Of a stretch of DNA of 64,000 nucleotides, positions 22,455 through 37,000 are shown piece after piece (position 1 is the stretch's first letter; each line of letters opens with the position of its first letter). The notes beneath the pieces were generated by a model. It was not told the DNA's origin. It saw only the letters and a list, made by a program, of their open reading frames with translations, and did not search any database. The stretch is from Auanema rhodensis (taxonomy: Eukaryota; Nematoda; Chromadorea; Rhabditida; Rhabditidae): positions 1,860,001-1,924,000 of the forward strand of contig OZ059894.1 in the NCBI GenBank assembly GCA_964057225.1, read 5' to 3'. The position numbers were made by a program, and so were the translations under genes.

Positions 22455-25330
22455 AATTTAGCAGAAAGTAGATGTTTTTAGATTCCTTTTTTTAAGGCAA
22501 AGACGATGGACAATGTTATTCAACGAAAAAATTAATTCTTCAGGGTGAAAATCGAGGATATAAGTGTGAACTTATATCAGTTGATATCTCGGTGCATTTT
22601 TAAGCTAGCGCAAATCTGATAACACAGATCGACGCAGCTTGAAAATCCGCATCGAATGCACTATACTACATTGAGGAACGCTTAATACAAAAATTAGTTA
22701 TGATCGTTTGAAAAATGATGCATTAGTGTATGTTGAGTTTCCATGTACACTCAACATAGCTTCCAAAAACATTTTGACAAAAATTTTTTCGAAAAATTTC
22801 AAAATAATTTAGCAGAAAGTAGATGTTTTTAGATTCCTTTTTTTAAGGCAAAGACGATGGACAATGTTATTCAACGAAAAAATTAATTCTTCAGGGTGAA
22901 AATCGAGAATATAAGTGTGAACTTATATCAGTTGATATCTCGGTGCATTTTTAAGCTAGCGCAAATCTGATAACACAGATCGACGCAGCTTGAAAATCCG
23001 CATCGAATGCACTATACTACATTGAGGAACGCTTAATACAAAAATTAGTTATGATCGTTTGAAAAATGATGCATTAGTGTATGTTGAGTTTCCATGTACA
23101 CTCAACATAGCTTCCAAAAACATTTTGACAAAAATTTTTTCGAAAAATTTCAAAATAATTTAGCAGAAAGTAGATGTTTTTAGATTCCTTTTTTTAAGGC
23201 AAAGACGATGGACAATGTTATTCAACGAAAAAATTAATTCTTCAGGGTGAAAATCGAGGATATAAGTGTGAACTTATATCAGTTGATATCTCGGTGCATT
23301 TTTAAGCTAGCGCAAATCTGATAACACAGATCGACGCAGCTTGAAAATCCGCATCGAATGCACTATACTACATTGAGGAACGCTTAATACAAAAATTAGT
23401 TATGATCGTTTGAAAAATGATGCATTAGTGTATGTTGAGTTTCCATGTACACTCAACATAGCTTCCAAAAACATTTTGACAAAACTTTTTTCGAAAAATT
23501 TCAAAATAATTTAGCAGAAAGTAGATGTTTTTAGATTCCTTTTTTTAAGGCAAAGACGATGGACAATGTTATTCAACGAAAAAATTAATTCTTCAGGGTG
23601 AAAATCGAGAATATAAGTGTGAACTTATATCAGTTGATATCTCGGTGCATTTTTAAGCTAGCGCAAATCTGATAACACAGATCGACGCAGCTTGAAAATC
23701 CGCATCGAATGCACTATACTACATTGAGGAACGCTTAATACAAAAATTAGTTATGATCGTTTGAAAAATGATGCATTAGTGTATGTTGAGTTTCCATGTA
23801 CACTCAACATAGCTTCCAAAAACATTTTGACAAAAATTTTTTCGAAAAATTTCAAAATAATTTAGCAGAAAGTAGATGTTTTTAGATTCCTTTTTTTAAG
23901 GCAAAGACGATGGACAATGTTATTCAACGAAAAAATTAATTCTTCAGGGTGAAAATCGAGGATATAAGTGTGAACTTATATCAGTTGATATCTCGGTGCA
24001 TTTTTAAGCTAGCGCAAATCTGATAACACAGATCGACGCAGCTTGAAAATCCGCATCGAATGCACTATACTACATTGAGGAACGCTTAATACAAAAATTA
24101 GTTATGATCGTTTGAAAAATGATGCATTAGTGTATGTTGAGTTTCCATGTACACTCAACATAGCTTCCAAAAACATTTTGACAAAAATTTTTTCGAAAAA
24201 TTTCAAAATAATTTAGCAGAAAGTAGATGTTTTTAGATTCCTTTTTTTAAGGCAAAGACGATGGACAATGTTATTCAACGAAAAAATTAATTCTTCAGGG
24301 TGAAAATCGAGGATATAAGTGTGAACTTATATCAGTTGATATCTCGGTGCATTTTTAAGCTAGCGCAAATCTGATAACACAGATCGACGCAGCTTGAAAA
24401 TCCGCATCGAATGCACTATACTACTTTGAGAAACGCTTAATACAAAAATTAGTTATGATCGTTTGAAAAATGATGCATTAGTGTATGTTGAGTTTCCATG
24501 TACACTCAACATAGCTTCCAAAAACATTTTGACAAAATTTTTTTCGAAAAATTTCAAAATAATTTAGCAGAAAGTAGATGTTTTTAGATTCCTTTTTTTA
24601 AGGCAAAGACGACAGACAATGTTATTCAACGAAAAAATTAATTCTTCAGGGTGAAAATCGAGGATATAAGTGTGAACTTATATCAGTTGATATCTCGGTG
24701 CATTTTTAAGCTAGCGCAAATCTGATAACACAGATCGACGCAGCTTGAAAATCCGCATCGAATGCACTATACTACATTGAGGAACGCTTAATACAAAAAT
24801 TAGTTATGATCGTTTGAAAAATGATGCATTAGTGTATGTTGAGTTTCCATGTACACTCAACATAGCTTCCAAAAACATTTTGACAAAAATTTTTTCGAAA
24901 AATTTCAAAATAATTTAGCAGAAAGTAGATGTTTTTAGATTCCTTTTTTTAAGGCAAAGACGATGCACAATGTTATTCAACGAAAAAATTAATTCTTCAG
25001 GGTGAAAATCGAGAATATAAGTGTGAACTTATATCAGTTGATATCTCGGTGCATTTTTAAGCTAGCGCAAATCTGATAACACAGATCGACGCAGCTTGAA
25101 AATCCGCATCGAATGCACTATACTACATTGAGGAACGCTTAATACAAAAATTAGTTATGATCGTTTGAAAAATGATGCATTAGTGTATGTTGAGTTTCCA
25201 TGTACACTCAACATAGCTTCCAAAAACATTTTGACAAAAATTTTTTCGAAAAATTTCAAAATAATTTAGCAGAAAGTAGATGTTTTTAGATTCCTTTTTT
25301 TAAGGCAAAGACGATGGACAATGTTATTCA

Positions 25331-25334
25331 ACAA
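25331..25334. other. 1-bp deletion (unit 73 is 350 bp)
   Basis: The unit reads CAACAAAAAATT where others read CAACGAAAAAATT, i.e. the G of p61 is missing, or p61 A is combined with loss of one A. It is one of only two length changes in 182 units. Confidence 0.9.
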
Positions 25335-28300
25335 AAAATTAATTCTTCAGGGTGAAAATCGAGGATATAAGTGTGAACTTATATCAGTTGATATCTCGGT
25401 GCATTTTTAAGCTAGCGCAAATCTGATAACACAGATCGACGCAGCTTGAAAATCCGCATCGAATGCACTATACTACATTGAGGAACGCTTAATACAAAAA
25501 TTAGTTATGATCGTTTGAAAAATGATGCATTAGTGTATGTTGAGTTTCCATGTACACTCAACATAGCTTCCAAAAACATTTTGACAAAATTTTTTTCGAA
25601 AAATTTCAAAATAATTTAGCAGAAAGTAGATGTTTTTAGATTCCTTTTTTTAAGGCAAAGACGACAGACAATGTTATTCAACGAAAAAATTAATTCTTCA
25701 GGGTGAAAATCGAGGATATAAGTGTGAACTTATATCAGTTGATATCTCGGTGCATTTTTAAGCTAGCGCAAATCTGATAACACAGATCGACGCAGCTTGA
25801 AAATCCGCATCGAATGCACTATACTACATTGAGGAACGCTTAATACAAAAATTAGTTATGATCGTTTGAAAAATGATGCATTAGTGTATGTTGAGTTTCC
25901 ATGTACACTCAACATAGCTTCCAAAAACATTTTGACAAAAATTTTTTCGAAAAATTTCAAAATAATTTAGCAGAAAGTAGATGTTTTTAGATTCCTTTTT
26001 TTAAGGCAAAGACGATGGACAATGTTATTCAACGAAAAAATTAATTCTTCAGGGTGAAAATCGAGAATATAAGTGTGAACTTATATCAGTTGATATCTCG
26101 GTGCATTTTTAAGCTAGCGCAAATCTGATAACACAGATCGACGCAGCTTGAAAATCCGCATCGAATGCACTATACTACATTGAGGAACGCTTAATACAAA
26201 AATTAGTTATGATCGTTTGAAAAATGATGCATTAGTGTATGTTGAGTTTCCATGTACACTCAACATAGCTTCCAAAAACATTTTGACAAAAATTTTTTCG
26301 AAAAATTTCAAAATAATTTAGCAGAAAGTAGATGTTTTTAGATTCCTTTTTTTAAGGCAAAGACGATGGACAATGTTATTCAACGAAAAAATTAATTCTT
26401 CAGGGTGAAAATCGAGGATATAAGTGTGAACTTATATCAGTTGATATCTCGGTGCATTTTTAAGCTAGCGCAAATCTGATAACACAGATCGACGCAGCTT
26501 GAAAATCCGCATCGAATGCACTATACTACATTGAGGAACGCTTAATACAAAAATTAGTTATGATCGTTTGAAAAATGATGCATTAGTGTATGTTGAGTTT
26601 CCATGTACACTCAACATAGCTTCCAAAAACATTTTGACAAAAATTTTTTCGAAAAATTTCAAAATAATTTAGCAGAAAGTAGATGTTTTTAGATTCCTTT
26701 TTTTAAGGCAAAGACGATGGACAATGTTATTCAACGAAAAAATTAATTCTTCAGGGTGAAAATCGAGGATATAAGTGTGAACTTATATCAGTTGATATCT
26801 CGGTGCATTTTTAAGCTAGCGCAAATCTGATAACACAGATCGACGCAGCTTGAAAATCCGCATCGAATGCACTATACTACTTTGAGAAACGCTTAATACA
26901 AAAATTAGTTATGATCGTTTGAAAAATGATGCATTAGTGTATGTTGAGTTTCCATGTACACTCAACATAGCTTCCAAAAACATTTTGACAAAATTTTTTT
27001 CGAAAAATTTCAAAATAATTTAGCAGAAAGTAGATGTTTTTAGATTCCTTTTTTTAAGGCAAAGACGACAGACAATGTTATTCAACGAAAAAATTAATTC
27101 TTCAGGGTGAAAATCGAGGATATAAGTGTGAACTTATATCAGTTGATATCTCGGTGCATTTTTAAGCTAGCGCAAATCTGATAACACAGATCGACGCAGC
27201 TTGAAAATCCGCATCGAATGCACTATACTACATTGAGGAACGCTTAATACAAAAATTAGTTATGATCGTTTGAAAAATGATGCATTAGTGTATGTTGAGT
27301 TTCCATGTACACTCAACATAGCTTCCAAAAACATTTTGACAAAAATTTTTTCGAAAAATTTCAAAATAATTTAGCAGAAAGTAGATGTTTTTAGATTCCT
27401 TTTTTTAAGGCAAAGACGATGGACAATGTTATTCAACGAAAAAATTAATTCTTCAGGGTGAAAATCGAGGATATAAGTGTGAACTTATATCAGTTGATAT
27501 CTCGGTGCATTTTTAAGCTAGCGCAAATCTGATAACACAGATCGACGCAGCTTGAAAATCCGCATCGAATGCACTATACTACATTGAGGAACGCTTAATA
27601 CAAAAATTAGTTATGATCGTTTGAAAAATGATGCATTAGTGTATGTTGAGTTTCCATGTACACTCAACATAGCTTCCAAAAACATTTTGACAAAAATTTT
27701 TTCGAAAAATTTCAAAATAATTTAGCAGAAAGTAGATGTTTTTAGATTCCTTTTTTTAAGGCAAAGACGATGGACAATGTTATTCAACGAAAAAATTAAT
27801 TCTTCAGGGTGAAAATCGAGGATATAAGTGTGAACTTATATCAGTTGATATCTCGGTGCATTTTTAAGCTAGCGCAAATCTGATAACACAGATCGACGCA
27901 GCTTGAAAATCCGCATCGAATGCACTATACTACATTGAGGAACGCTTAATACAAAAATTAGTTATGATCGTTTGAAAAATGATGCATTAGTGTATGTTGA
28001 GTTTCCATGTACACTCAACATAGCTTCCAAAAACATTTTGACAAAATTTTTTTCGAAAAATTTCAAAATAATTTAGCAGAAAGTAGATGTTTTTAGATTC
28101 CTTTTTTTAAGGCAAAGACGACAGACAATGTTATTCAACGAAAAAATTAATTCTTCAGGGTGAAAATCGAGGATATAAGTGTGAACTTATATCAGTTGAT
28201 ATCTCGGTGCATTTTTAAGCTAGCGCAAATCTGATAACACAGATCGACGCAGCTTGAAAATCCGCATCGAATGCACTATACTACATTGAGGAACGCTTAA

Positions 28301-28781
28301 TACAAAAATTAGTTATGATCGTTTGAAAAATGATGCATTAGTGTATGTTGAGTTTCCATGTACACTCAACATAGCTTCCAAAAACATTTTGACAAAATTT
28401 TTTTCGAAAAATTTCAAAATAATTTAGCAGAAAGTAGATGTTTTTAGATTCCTTTTTTTAAGGCAAAGACGACAGACAATGTTATTCAACGAAAAAATTA
28501 ATTCTTCAGGGTGAAAATCGAGGATATAAGTGTGAACTTATATCAGTTGATATCTCGGTGCATTTTTAAGCTAGCGCAAATCTGATAACACAGATCGACG
28601 CAGCTTGAAAATCCGCATCGAATGCACTATACTACATTGAGGAACGCTTAATACAAAAATTAGTTATGATCGTTTGAAAAATGATGCATTAGTGTATGTT
28701 GAGTTTCCATGTACACTCAACATAGCTTCCAAAAACATTTTGACAAAAATTTTTTCGAAAAATTTCAAAATAATTTAGCAG

Positions 28782-31700
28782 AAAGTAGATGTTTTTGAAT
28801 TCCTTTTTTTAAGGCAAAGACGATGGACAATGTTATTCAACGAAAAAATTAATTCTTCAGGGTGAAAATCGAGGATATAAGTGTGAACTTATATCAGTTG
28901 ATATCTCGGTGCATTTTTAAGCTAGCGCAAATCTGATAACACAGATCGACGCAGCTTGAAAATCCGCATCGAATGCACTATACTACTTTGAGAAACGCTT
29001 AATACAAAAATTAGTTATGATCGTTTGAAAAATGATGCATTAGTGTATGTTGAGTTTCCATGTACACTCAACATAGCTTCCAAAAACATTTTGACAAAAT
29101 TTTTTTCGAAAAATTTCAAAATAATTTAGCAGAAAGTAGATGTTTTTAGATTCCTTTTTTTAAGGCAAAGACGACAGACAATGTTATTCAACGAAAAAAT
29201 TAATTCTTCAGGGTGAAAATCGAGGATATAAGTGTGAACTTATATCAGTTGATATCTCGGTGCATTTTTAAGCTAGCGCAAATCTGATAACACAGATCGA
29301 CGCAGCTTGAAAATCCGCATCGAATGCACTATACTACATTGAGGAACGCTTAATACAAAAATTAGTTATGATCGTTTGAAAAATGATGCATTAGTGTATG
29401 TTGAGTTTCCATGTACACTCAACATAGCTTCCAAAAACATTTTGACAAAAATTTTTTCGAAAAATTTCGAAATAATTTAGCAGAAAGTAGATGTTTTTAG
29501 ATTCCTTTTTTTAAGGCAAAGACGATGGACAATGTTATTCAACGAAAAAATTAATTCTTCAGGGTGAAAATCGAGGATATAAGTGTGAACTTATATCAGT
29601 TGATATCTCGGTGCATTTTTAAGCTAGCGCAAATCTGATAACACAGATCGACGCAGCTTGAAAATCCGCATCGAATGCACTATACTACATTGAGAAACGC
29701 TTAATACAAAAATTAGTTATGATCGTTTGAAAAATGATGCATTAGTTTATGTTGAGTTTCCATGTACACTCAACATTGCTTCCAAAAACATTTTGACAAA
29801 AATTTTTTCGAAAAATTTCAAAATAATTTAGCAAAAAGTAGATGTTTTTAGATTCCTTTTTTCAAGGCGAAGACGATGGACATTGTTATTCAACGAAAAA
29901 ATTAATTCTTCAGGGTGAAAATCGAGGATATAAGTGTGAACTTATATCAGTTGATATCTCGGTGCATTTTTAAGCTAGCGCAAATCTGATAACACAGATC
30001 GACGCAGCTTGAAAATCCGCATCGAATGCACTATACTACATTGAGAAACGCTTAATACAAAAATTAGTTATGATCGTTTGAAAAATGATGCATTAGTGTA
30101 TGTTGAGTTTCCATGTACACTCAACATAGCTTCCAAAAACATTTTGACAAAAATTTTTTCGAAAAATTTCAAAATAATTTAGCAGAAAGTAGATGTTTTT
30201 AGATTCCTTTTTTTAAGGCAAAGACGATGGACAATGTTATTCAACGAAAAAATTAATTCTTCAGGGTGAAAATCGAGGATATAAGTGTGAACTTATATCA
30301 GTTGATATCTCGGTGCATTTTTAAGCTAGCGCAAATCTGATAACACAGATCGACGCAGCTTGAAAATCCGCATCGAATGCACTATACTACATTGAGGAAC
30401 GCTTAATACAAAAATTAGTTATGATCGTTTGAAAAATGATGCATTAGTGTATGTTGAGTTTCCATGTACACTCAACATAGCTTCCAAAAACATTTTGACA
30501 AAAATTTTTTCGAAAAATTTCAAAATAATTTAGCAGAAAGTAGATGTTTTTAGATTCCTTTTTTTAAGGCAAAGACGATGGACAATGTTATTCAACGAAA
30601 AAATTAATTCTTCAGGGTGAAAATCGAGGATATAAGTGTGAACTTATATCAGTTGATATCTCGGTGCATTTTTAAGCTAGCGCAAATCTGATAACACAGA
30701 TCGACGCAGCTTGAAAATACGCATCGAATGCCTTATACTACTTTGAGAAACGCTTAATACAAAAATTAGTTATGATCGTTTGAAAAATGATGCATTAGTG
30801 TATGTTGAGTTTCCATGTACACTCAACATAGCTTCCAAAAACATTTTGACAAAAATTTTTTCGAAAAATTTCAAAATAATTTAGCAAAAAGTAGATGTTT
30901 TTAGATTCCTTTTTTCAAGGCAAAGACGATGGACAATGTTATTCAACAAAAAAATTAATTCTTCAGGGTGAAAATCGAGGATATAAGTGTGAACTTATCT
31001 CAGTTGATATCTCGGTGCATTTTTAAGCTAGCGCAAATCTGATAACACAGATCGACGCAGCTTGAAAATCCGCATCGAATGCACTATACTACATTGAGGA
31101 ACGCTTAATACAAAAATTAGTTATGATCGTTTGAAAAATGATGCATTAGTGTATGTTGAGTTTCCATGTACACTCAACATAGCTTCCAAAAACATTTTGA
31201 CAAAAATTTTTTCGAAAAATTTCAAAATAATTTAGCAAAAAGTAGATGTTTTTAGATTCCTTTTTTCAAGGCAAAGACGATGGACAATGTTATTCAACAA
31301 AAAAATTAATTCTTCAGGGTGAAAATCGAGGATATAAGTGTGAACTTATCTCAGTTGATATCTCGGTGCATTTTTAAGCTAGCGCAAATCTGATAACACA
31401 GATCGACGCAGCTTGAAAATCCGCATCGAATGCACTATACTACTTTGAGAAACGCTTAATACAAAAATTAGTTATGATCGTTTGAAAAATGATGCATTAG
31501 TGTATGTTGAGTTTCCATGTACACTCAACATTGCTTCCAAAAACATTTTGACAAAAATTTTTTCGAAAAATTTCAAATTAATTTAGCAGAAAGTATATGT
31601 TTTTAGATTCCTTTTTTCAAGGCAAAGACGATGGACAATGTTATTCAACGAAAAAATTAATTCTTCAGGGTGAAAATCGAGGATATAAGTGTGAATTTAT

Positions 31701-32291
31701 ATCAGTTGATATCTCGGTGCATTTTTAAGCTAGCGCAAATCTGATAACACAGATCGACGCAGCTTAAAAATCCGCATCGAATGCACTATACTACATTGAG
31801 GAACGCTTAATACAAAAATTAGTTATGATCGTTTGAAAAATGATGCATTAGTGTATGTTGAGTTTCCATGTACACTCAACATAGCTTCCAAAAACATTTT
31901 GACAAAAATTTTTTCGAAAAATTTCAGAATAATTTAGCAAAAAGTAGATGTTTTTAGATTTCTTTTCTCAAGGCAAAGACGATGGACAATGTTATTCAAC
32001 GAAAAAATTAATTCTTCAGGGTGAAAATCGAGGATATAAGTGTGAACTTATATCAGTTGATATCTCGGTGCATTTTTAAGCTAGCGCAAATCTGATAACA
32101 CAGATCGACGCAGCTTGAAAATCCGCATCGAATGCACTATACTACTTTGAGAAACGCTTAATACAAAAATCAGTTATGATCGTTTGAAAAATGATGCATT
32201 AGTGTATGTTGAGTTTCCATGTACACTCAACATTGCTTCCAAAAACATTTTGACAAAAATTTTTTCGAAAAATTTCAAAATAATTTAGCAA
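28782..32291. repeat. 10-unit higher-order block, copy 1
   Basis: Units 83-92 contain several rare markers: TTTTTGAATTCC at the start of unit 83, p337 G in unit 84, ATTAGTTTATG in unit 85, p35 G with p49 T in unit 86, p183 A with GCCTTATA in unit 88, CAACAAAAA (p61 A) with p112 C in units 89-90, p177 A in unit 91, and p231 C in unit 92. The identical series is at 41067-44576, offset 35 units (12285 bp). I see only one difference (AAAATGTAG at the end of the second copy) in 3510 bp. Confidence 0.93.
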
Positions 32292-34046
32292 AAAGTAGAT
32301 GTTTTTAGATTCCTTTTTTCAAGGCGAAGACGATGGACATTGTTATTCAACGAAAAAATTAATTCTTCAGGGTGAAAATCGAGGATATAAGTGTGAACTT
32401 ATCTCAGTTGATATCTCGGTGCATTTTTAAGCTAGCGCAAATCTGATAACACAGATCGACGCAGCTTGAAAATCCGCATCGAATGCACTATACTACTTTG
32501 AGAAACGCTTAATACAAAAATTAGTTATGATCGTTTGAAAAATGATGCATTAGTGTATGTTGAGTTTCCATGTACACTCAACATTGCTTCCAAAAACATT
32601 TTGACAAAAATTTTTTCGAAAAATTTCAAATTAATTTAGCAGAAAGTATATGTTTTTAGATTCCTTTTTTCAAGGCAAAGACGATGGACAATGTTATTCA
32701 ACGAAAAAATTAATTCTTCAGGGTGAAAATCGAGGATATAAGTGTGAATTTATATCAGTTGATATCTCGGTGCATTTTTAAGCTAGCGCAAATCTGATAA
32801 CACAGATCGACGCAGCTTAAAAATCCGCATCGAATGCACTATACTACATTGAGGAACGCTTAATACAAAAATTAGTTATGATCGTTTGAAAAATGATGCA
32901 TTAGTGTATGTTGAGTTTCCATGTACACTCAACATAGCTTCCAAAAACATTTTGACAAAAATTTTTTCGAAAAATTTCAGAATAATTTAGCAAAAAGTAG
33001 ATGTTTTTAGATTTCTTTTCTCAAGGCAAAGACGATGGACAATGTTATTCAACGAAAAAATTAATTCTTCAGGGTGAAAATCGAGGATATAAGTGTGAAC
33101 TTATATCAGTTGATATCTCGGTGCATTTTTAAGCTAGCGCAAATCTGATAACACAGATCGACGCAGCTTGAAAATCCGCATCGAATGCACTATACTACTT
33201 TGAGAAACGCTTAATACAAAAATCAGTTATGATCGTTTGAAAAATGATGCATTAGTGTATGTTGAGTTTCCATGTACACTCAACATTGCTTCCAAAAACA
33301 TTTTGACAAAAATTTTTTCGAAAAATTTCAAAATAATTTAGCAAAAAGTAGATGTTTTTAGATTCCTTTTTTCAAGGCGAAGACGATGGACATTGTTATT
33401 CAACGAAAAAATTAATTCTTCAGGGTGAAAATCGAGGATATAAGTGTGAACTTATATCAGTTGATATCTCGGTGCATTTTTAAGCTAGCGCAAATCTGAT
33501 AACACAGATCGACGCAGCTTGAAAATCCGCATCGAATGCACTATACTACATTGAGAAACGCTTAATACAAAAATTAGTTATGATCGTTTGAAAAATGATG
33601 CATTAGTGTATGTTGAGTTTCCATGTACACTCAACATAGCTTCCAAAAACATTTTGACAAAAATTTTTTCGAAAAATTTCAAAATAATTTAGCAGAAAGT
33701 AGATGTTTTTAGATTCCTTTTTTTAAGGCAAAGACGATGGACAATGTTATTCAACGAAAAAATTAATTCTTCAGGGTGAAAATCGAGGATATAAGTGTGA
33801 ACTTATATCAGTTGATATCTCGGTGCATTTTTAAGCTAGCGCAAATCTGATAACACAGATCGACGCAGCTTGAAAATCCGCATCGAATGCACTATACTAC
33901 TTTGAGAAACGCTTAATACAAAAATTAGTTATGATCGTTTGAAAAATGATGCATTAGTGTATGTTGAGTTTCCATGTACACTCAACATAGCTTCCAAAAA
34001 CATTTTGACAAAATTTTTTTCAAAAAATTTCAAAATAATTTAGCAG
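32292..34046. repeat. Units 93-97: local triplication material before the 12-unit block
   Basis: Unit 93 combines p35 G and p49 T with p112 C and a p294 T/p340 T tail, so it is a hybrid. Units 94-95 (32643-33344) repeat units 91-92 next to them. Unit 96 matches unit 86 in family. Unit 97 is type T with p327 A. The second copy of this region (44577) lacks counterparts of units 93-95, so either a three-unit gain happened here or a loss happened there. Confidence 0.87.
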
Positions 34047-37000
34047 AAAGTAGATGTTTTTAGATTCCTTTTTTTAAGGCAAAGACGATGGACAATGTTA
34101 TTCAACGAAAAAATTAATTCTTCAGGGTGAAAATCGAGGATATAAGTGTGAACTTATATCAGTTGATATCTCGTTGCATTTTTAAGCTAGCGCAAATCTG
34201 ATAACACAGATCGACGCAGCTTGAAAATACGCATCGAATGCACTATACTACTTTGAGAAACGCTTAATACAAAAATTAGTTATGATCGTTTGAAAAATGA
34301 TGCATTAGTGTATGTTGAGTTTCCATGTACACTCAACATAGCTTCCAAAAACATTTTGACAAAAATTTTTTCGAAAAATTTCAGAATAATTTAGCAAAAA
34401 GTAGATGTTTTTAGATTTCTTTTCTCAAGGCAAAGACGATGGACAATGTTATTCAACGAAAAAATTAATTCTTCAGGGTGAAAATCGAGGATATAAGTGT
34501 GAACTTATATCAGTTGATATCTCGGTGCATTTTTAAGCTAGCGCAAATCTGATAACACAGATCGACGCAGCTTGAAAATCCGCATCGAATGCACTATACT
34601 ACTTTGAGAAACGCTTAATACAAAAATTAGTTATGATCGTTTGAAAAATGATGCATTAGTGTATGTTGAGTTTCCATGTACACTCAACATTGCTTCCAAA
34701 AAAATTTTGACAAAAATTTTTTCGAAAAATTTCAAATTAATTTAGCAGAAAGTATATGTTTTTAGATTTCTTTTTTCAAGGCAAAGACGATGGACAATGT
34801 TATTCAACGAAAAAATTAATTCTTCAGGGTGAAAATCGAGGATATAAGTGTGAATTTATATCAGTTGATATCTCGGTGCATTTTTAAGCTAGCGCAAATC
34901 TGATAACACAGATCGACGCAGCTTGAAAATCCGCATTGAATGCACTATACTACATTGAGGAACGCTTAATACAAAAATTAGTTATGATCGTTTGAAAAAT
35001 GATGCATTAGTGTATGTTGAGTTTCCATGTACACTCAACATTGCTTCCAAAAACATTTTGACAAAAATTTTTTCGAAAAATTTCAAATTAATTTAGCAGA
35101 AAGTATATGTTTTTAGATTCCTTTTTTCAAGGCAAAGACGATGGACAATGTTATTCAACGAAAAAATTAATTCTTCAGGGTGAAAATCGAGGATATAAGT
35201 GTGAATTTATATCAGTTGATATCTCGGTGCATTTTTAAGCTAGCGCAAATCTGATAACACAGATCGACGCAGCTTAAAAATCCGCATCGAATGCACTATA
35301 CTACATTGAGGAACGCTTAATACAAAAATTAGTTATGATCGTTTGAAAAATGATGCATTAGTGTATGTTGAGTTTCCATGTACACTCAACATAGCTTCCA
35401 AAAACATTTTGACAAAAATTTTTTCGAAAAATTTCAGAATAATTTAGCAAAAAGTAGATGTTTTTAGATTTCTTTTCTCAAGGCAAAGACGATGGACAAT
35501 GTTATTCAACGAAAAAATTAATTCTTCAGGGTGAAAATCGAGGATATAAGTGTGAACTTATATCAGTTGATATCTCGGTGCATTTTTAAGCTAGCGCAAA
35601 TCTGATAACACAGATCGACGCAGCTTGAAAATCCGCATCGAATGCACTATACTACTTTGAGAAACGCTTAATACAAAAATCAGTTATGATCGTTTGAAAA
35701 ATGATGCATTAGTGTATGTTGAGTTTCCATGTACACTCAACATTGCTTCCAAAAACATTTTGACAAAAATTTTTTCGAAAAATTTCAAAATAATTTAGCA
35801 AAAAGTAGATGTTTTTAGATTCCTTTTTTCAAGGCGAAGACGATGGACATTGTTATTCAACGAAAAAATTAATTCTTCAGGGTGAAAATCGAGGATATAA
35901 GTGTGAACTTATATCAGTTGATATCTCGGTGCATTTTTAAGCTAGCGCAAATCTGATAACACAGATCGACGCAGCTTGAAAATCCGCATCGAATGCACTA
36001 TACTACATTGAGAAACGCTTAATACAAAAATTAGTTATGATCGTTTGAAAAATGATGCATTAGTGTATGTTGAGTTTCCATGTACACTCAACATAGCTTC
36101 CAAAAACATTTTGACAAAAATTTTTTCGAAAAATTTCAAAATAATTTAGCAGAAAGTAGATGTTTTTAGATTCCTTTTTTTAAGGCAAAGACGATGGACA
36201 ATGTTATTCAACGAAAAAATTAATTCTTCAGGGTGAAAATCGAGGATATAAGTGTGAACTTATATCAGTTGATATCTCGTTGCATTTTTAAGCTAGCGCA
36301 AATCTGATAACACAGATCGACGCAGCTTGAAAATACGCATCGAATGCACTATACTACTTTGAGAAACGCTTAATACAAAAATTAGTTATGATCGTTTGAA
36401 AAATGATGCATTAGTGTATGTTGAGTTTCCATGTACACTCAACATAGCTTCCAAAAACATTTTGACAAAAATTTTTTCGAAAAATTTCAGAATAATTTAG
36501 CAAAAAGTAGATGTTTTTAGATTTCTTTTCTCAAGGCAAAGACGATGGACAATGTTATTCAACGAAAAAATTAATTCTTCAGGGTGAAAATCGAGGATAT
36601 AAGTGTGAACTTATATCAGTTGATATCTCGGTGCATTTTTAAGCTAGCGCAAATCTGATAACACAGATCGACGCAGCTTGAAAATCCGCATCGAATGCAC
36701 TATACTACTTTGAGAAACGCTTAATACAAAAATTAGTTATGATCGTTTGAAAAATGATGCATTAGTGTATGTTGAGTTTCCATGTACACTCAACATTGCT
36801 TCCAAAAAAATTTTGACAAAAATTTTTTCGAAAAATTTCAAATTAATTTAGCAGAAAGTATATGTTTTTAGATTTCTTTTTTCAAGGCAAAGACGATGGA
36901 CAATGTTATTCAACGAAAAAATTAATTCTTCAGGGTGAAAATCGAGGATATAAGTGTGAATTTATATCAGTTGATATCTCGGTGCATTTTTAAGCTAGCG

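Larger units (their letters stand above)
22114..22464. repeat. Reference satellite unit (consensus-like monomer)
   Basis: This unit has the majority base at every diagnostic position and serves as the numbering reference (p1 = 22114). Base composition by my count is 52 C and 60 G in 351 bp (32% G+C), with 12 CpG. Main variant positions: p7 G/T; p21, p27, p29 T/C changes; p35 A/G; p43-44 TG, CG or CA; p49 A/T; p62 A/G; p92-93 G/A; p104 G/T; p107 C/T; p112 A/C; p128 G/T; p152 C/T; p177 G/A; p179 A/G; p183 C/A; p189 C/T; p206 A/T with p212 G/A; p231 T/C; p241 C/T; p294 A/T; p306 C/A; p319 A/T; p327 G/A; p332 A/T; p337-338 A/G; p340 A/T; p351 G/A. 'Type T' means p206 T, p212 A, usually with p319 T. 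'Type C' means p43 C in the following unit. Confidence 0.95.
21763..28781. repeat. Units 63-82: start of the p93 A / GACAG domain
   Basis: Unit 63 (21763) is the last type C unit with GACGG. From 24571 onward every type C unit instead reads GACAG at p41-45. The p93 A marker (GAGAATAT) first appears at 22816. Units then follow an irregular series built from p93 A, reference, type T and GACAG units, a forerunner of the regular 4-unit repeat at 38259-41066. A 1-bp deletion sits at 25332. Units 80-82 (27729-28781) include two GACAG units in direct succession, which is unusual. Confidence 0.88.

Noticed and set aside
22114-22464. Protein-coding repeat (unit length is divisible by 3)
   Set aside because: 351 = 3 x 117, so a frame would persist across units, but the frames I translated carry several stops per unit. 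The longest stop-free run I found (p211-345, + strand) is about 45 codons and has no ATG. The longest ATG-started frame I noted on the reverse strand is about 24 codons.
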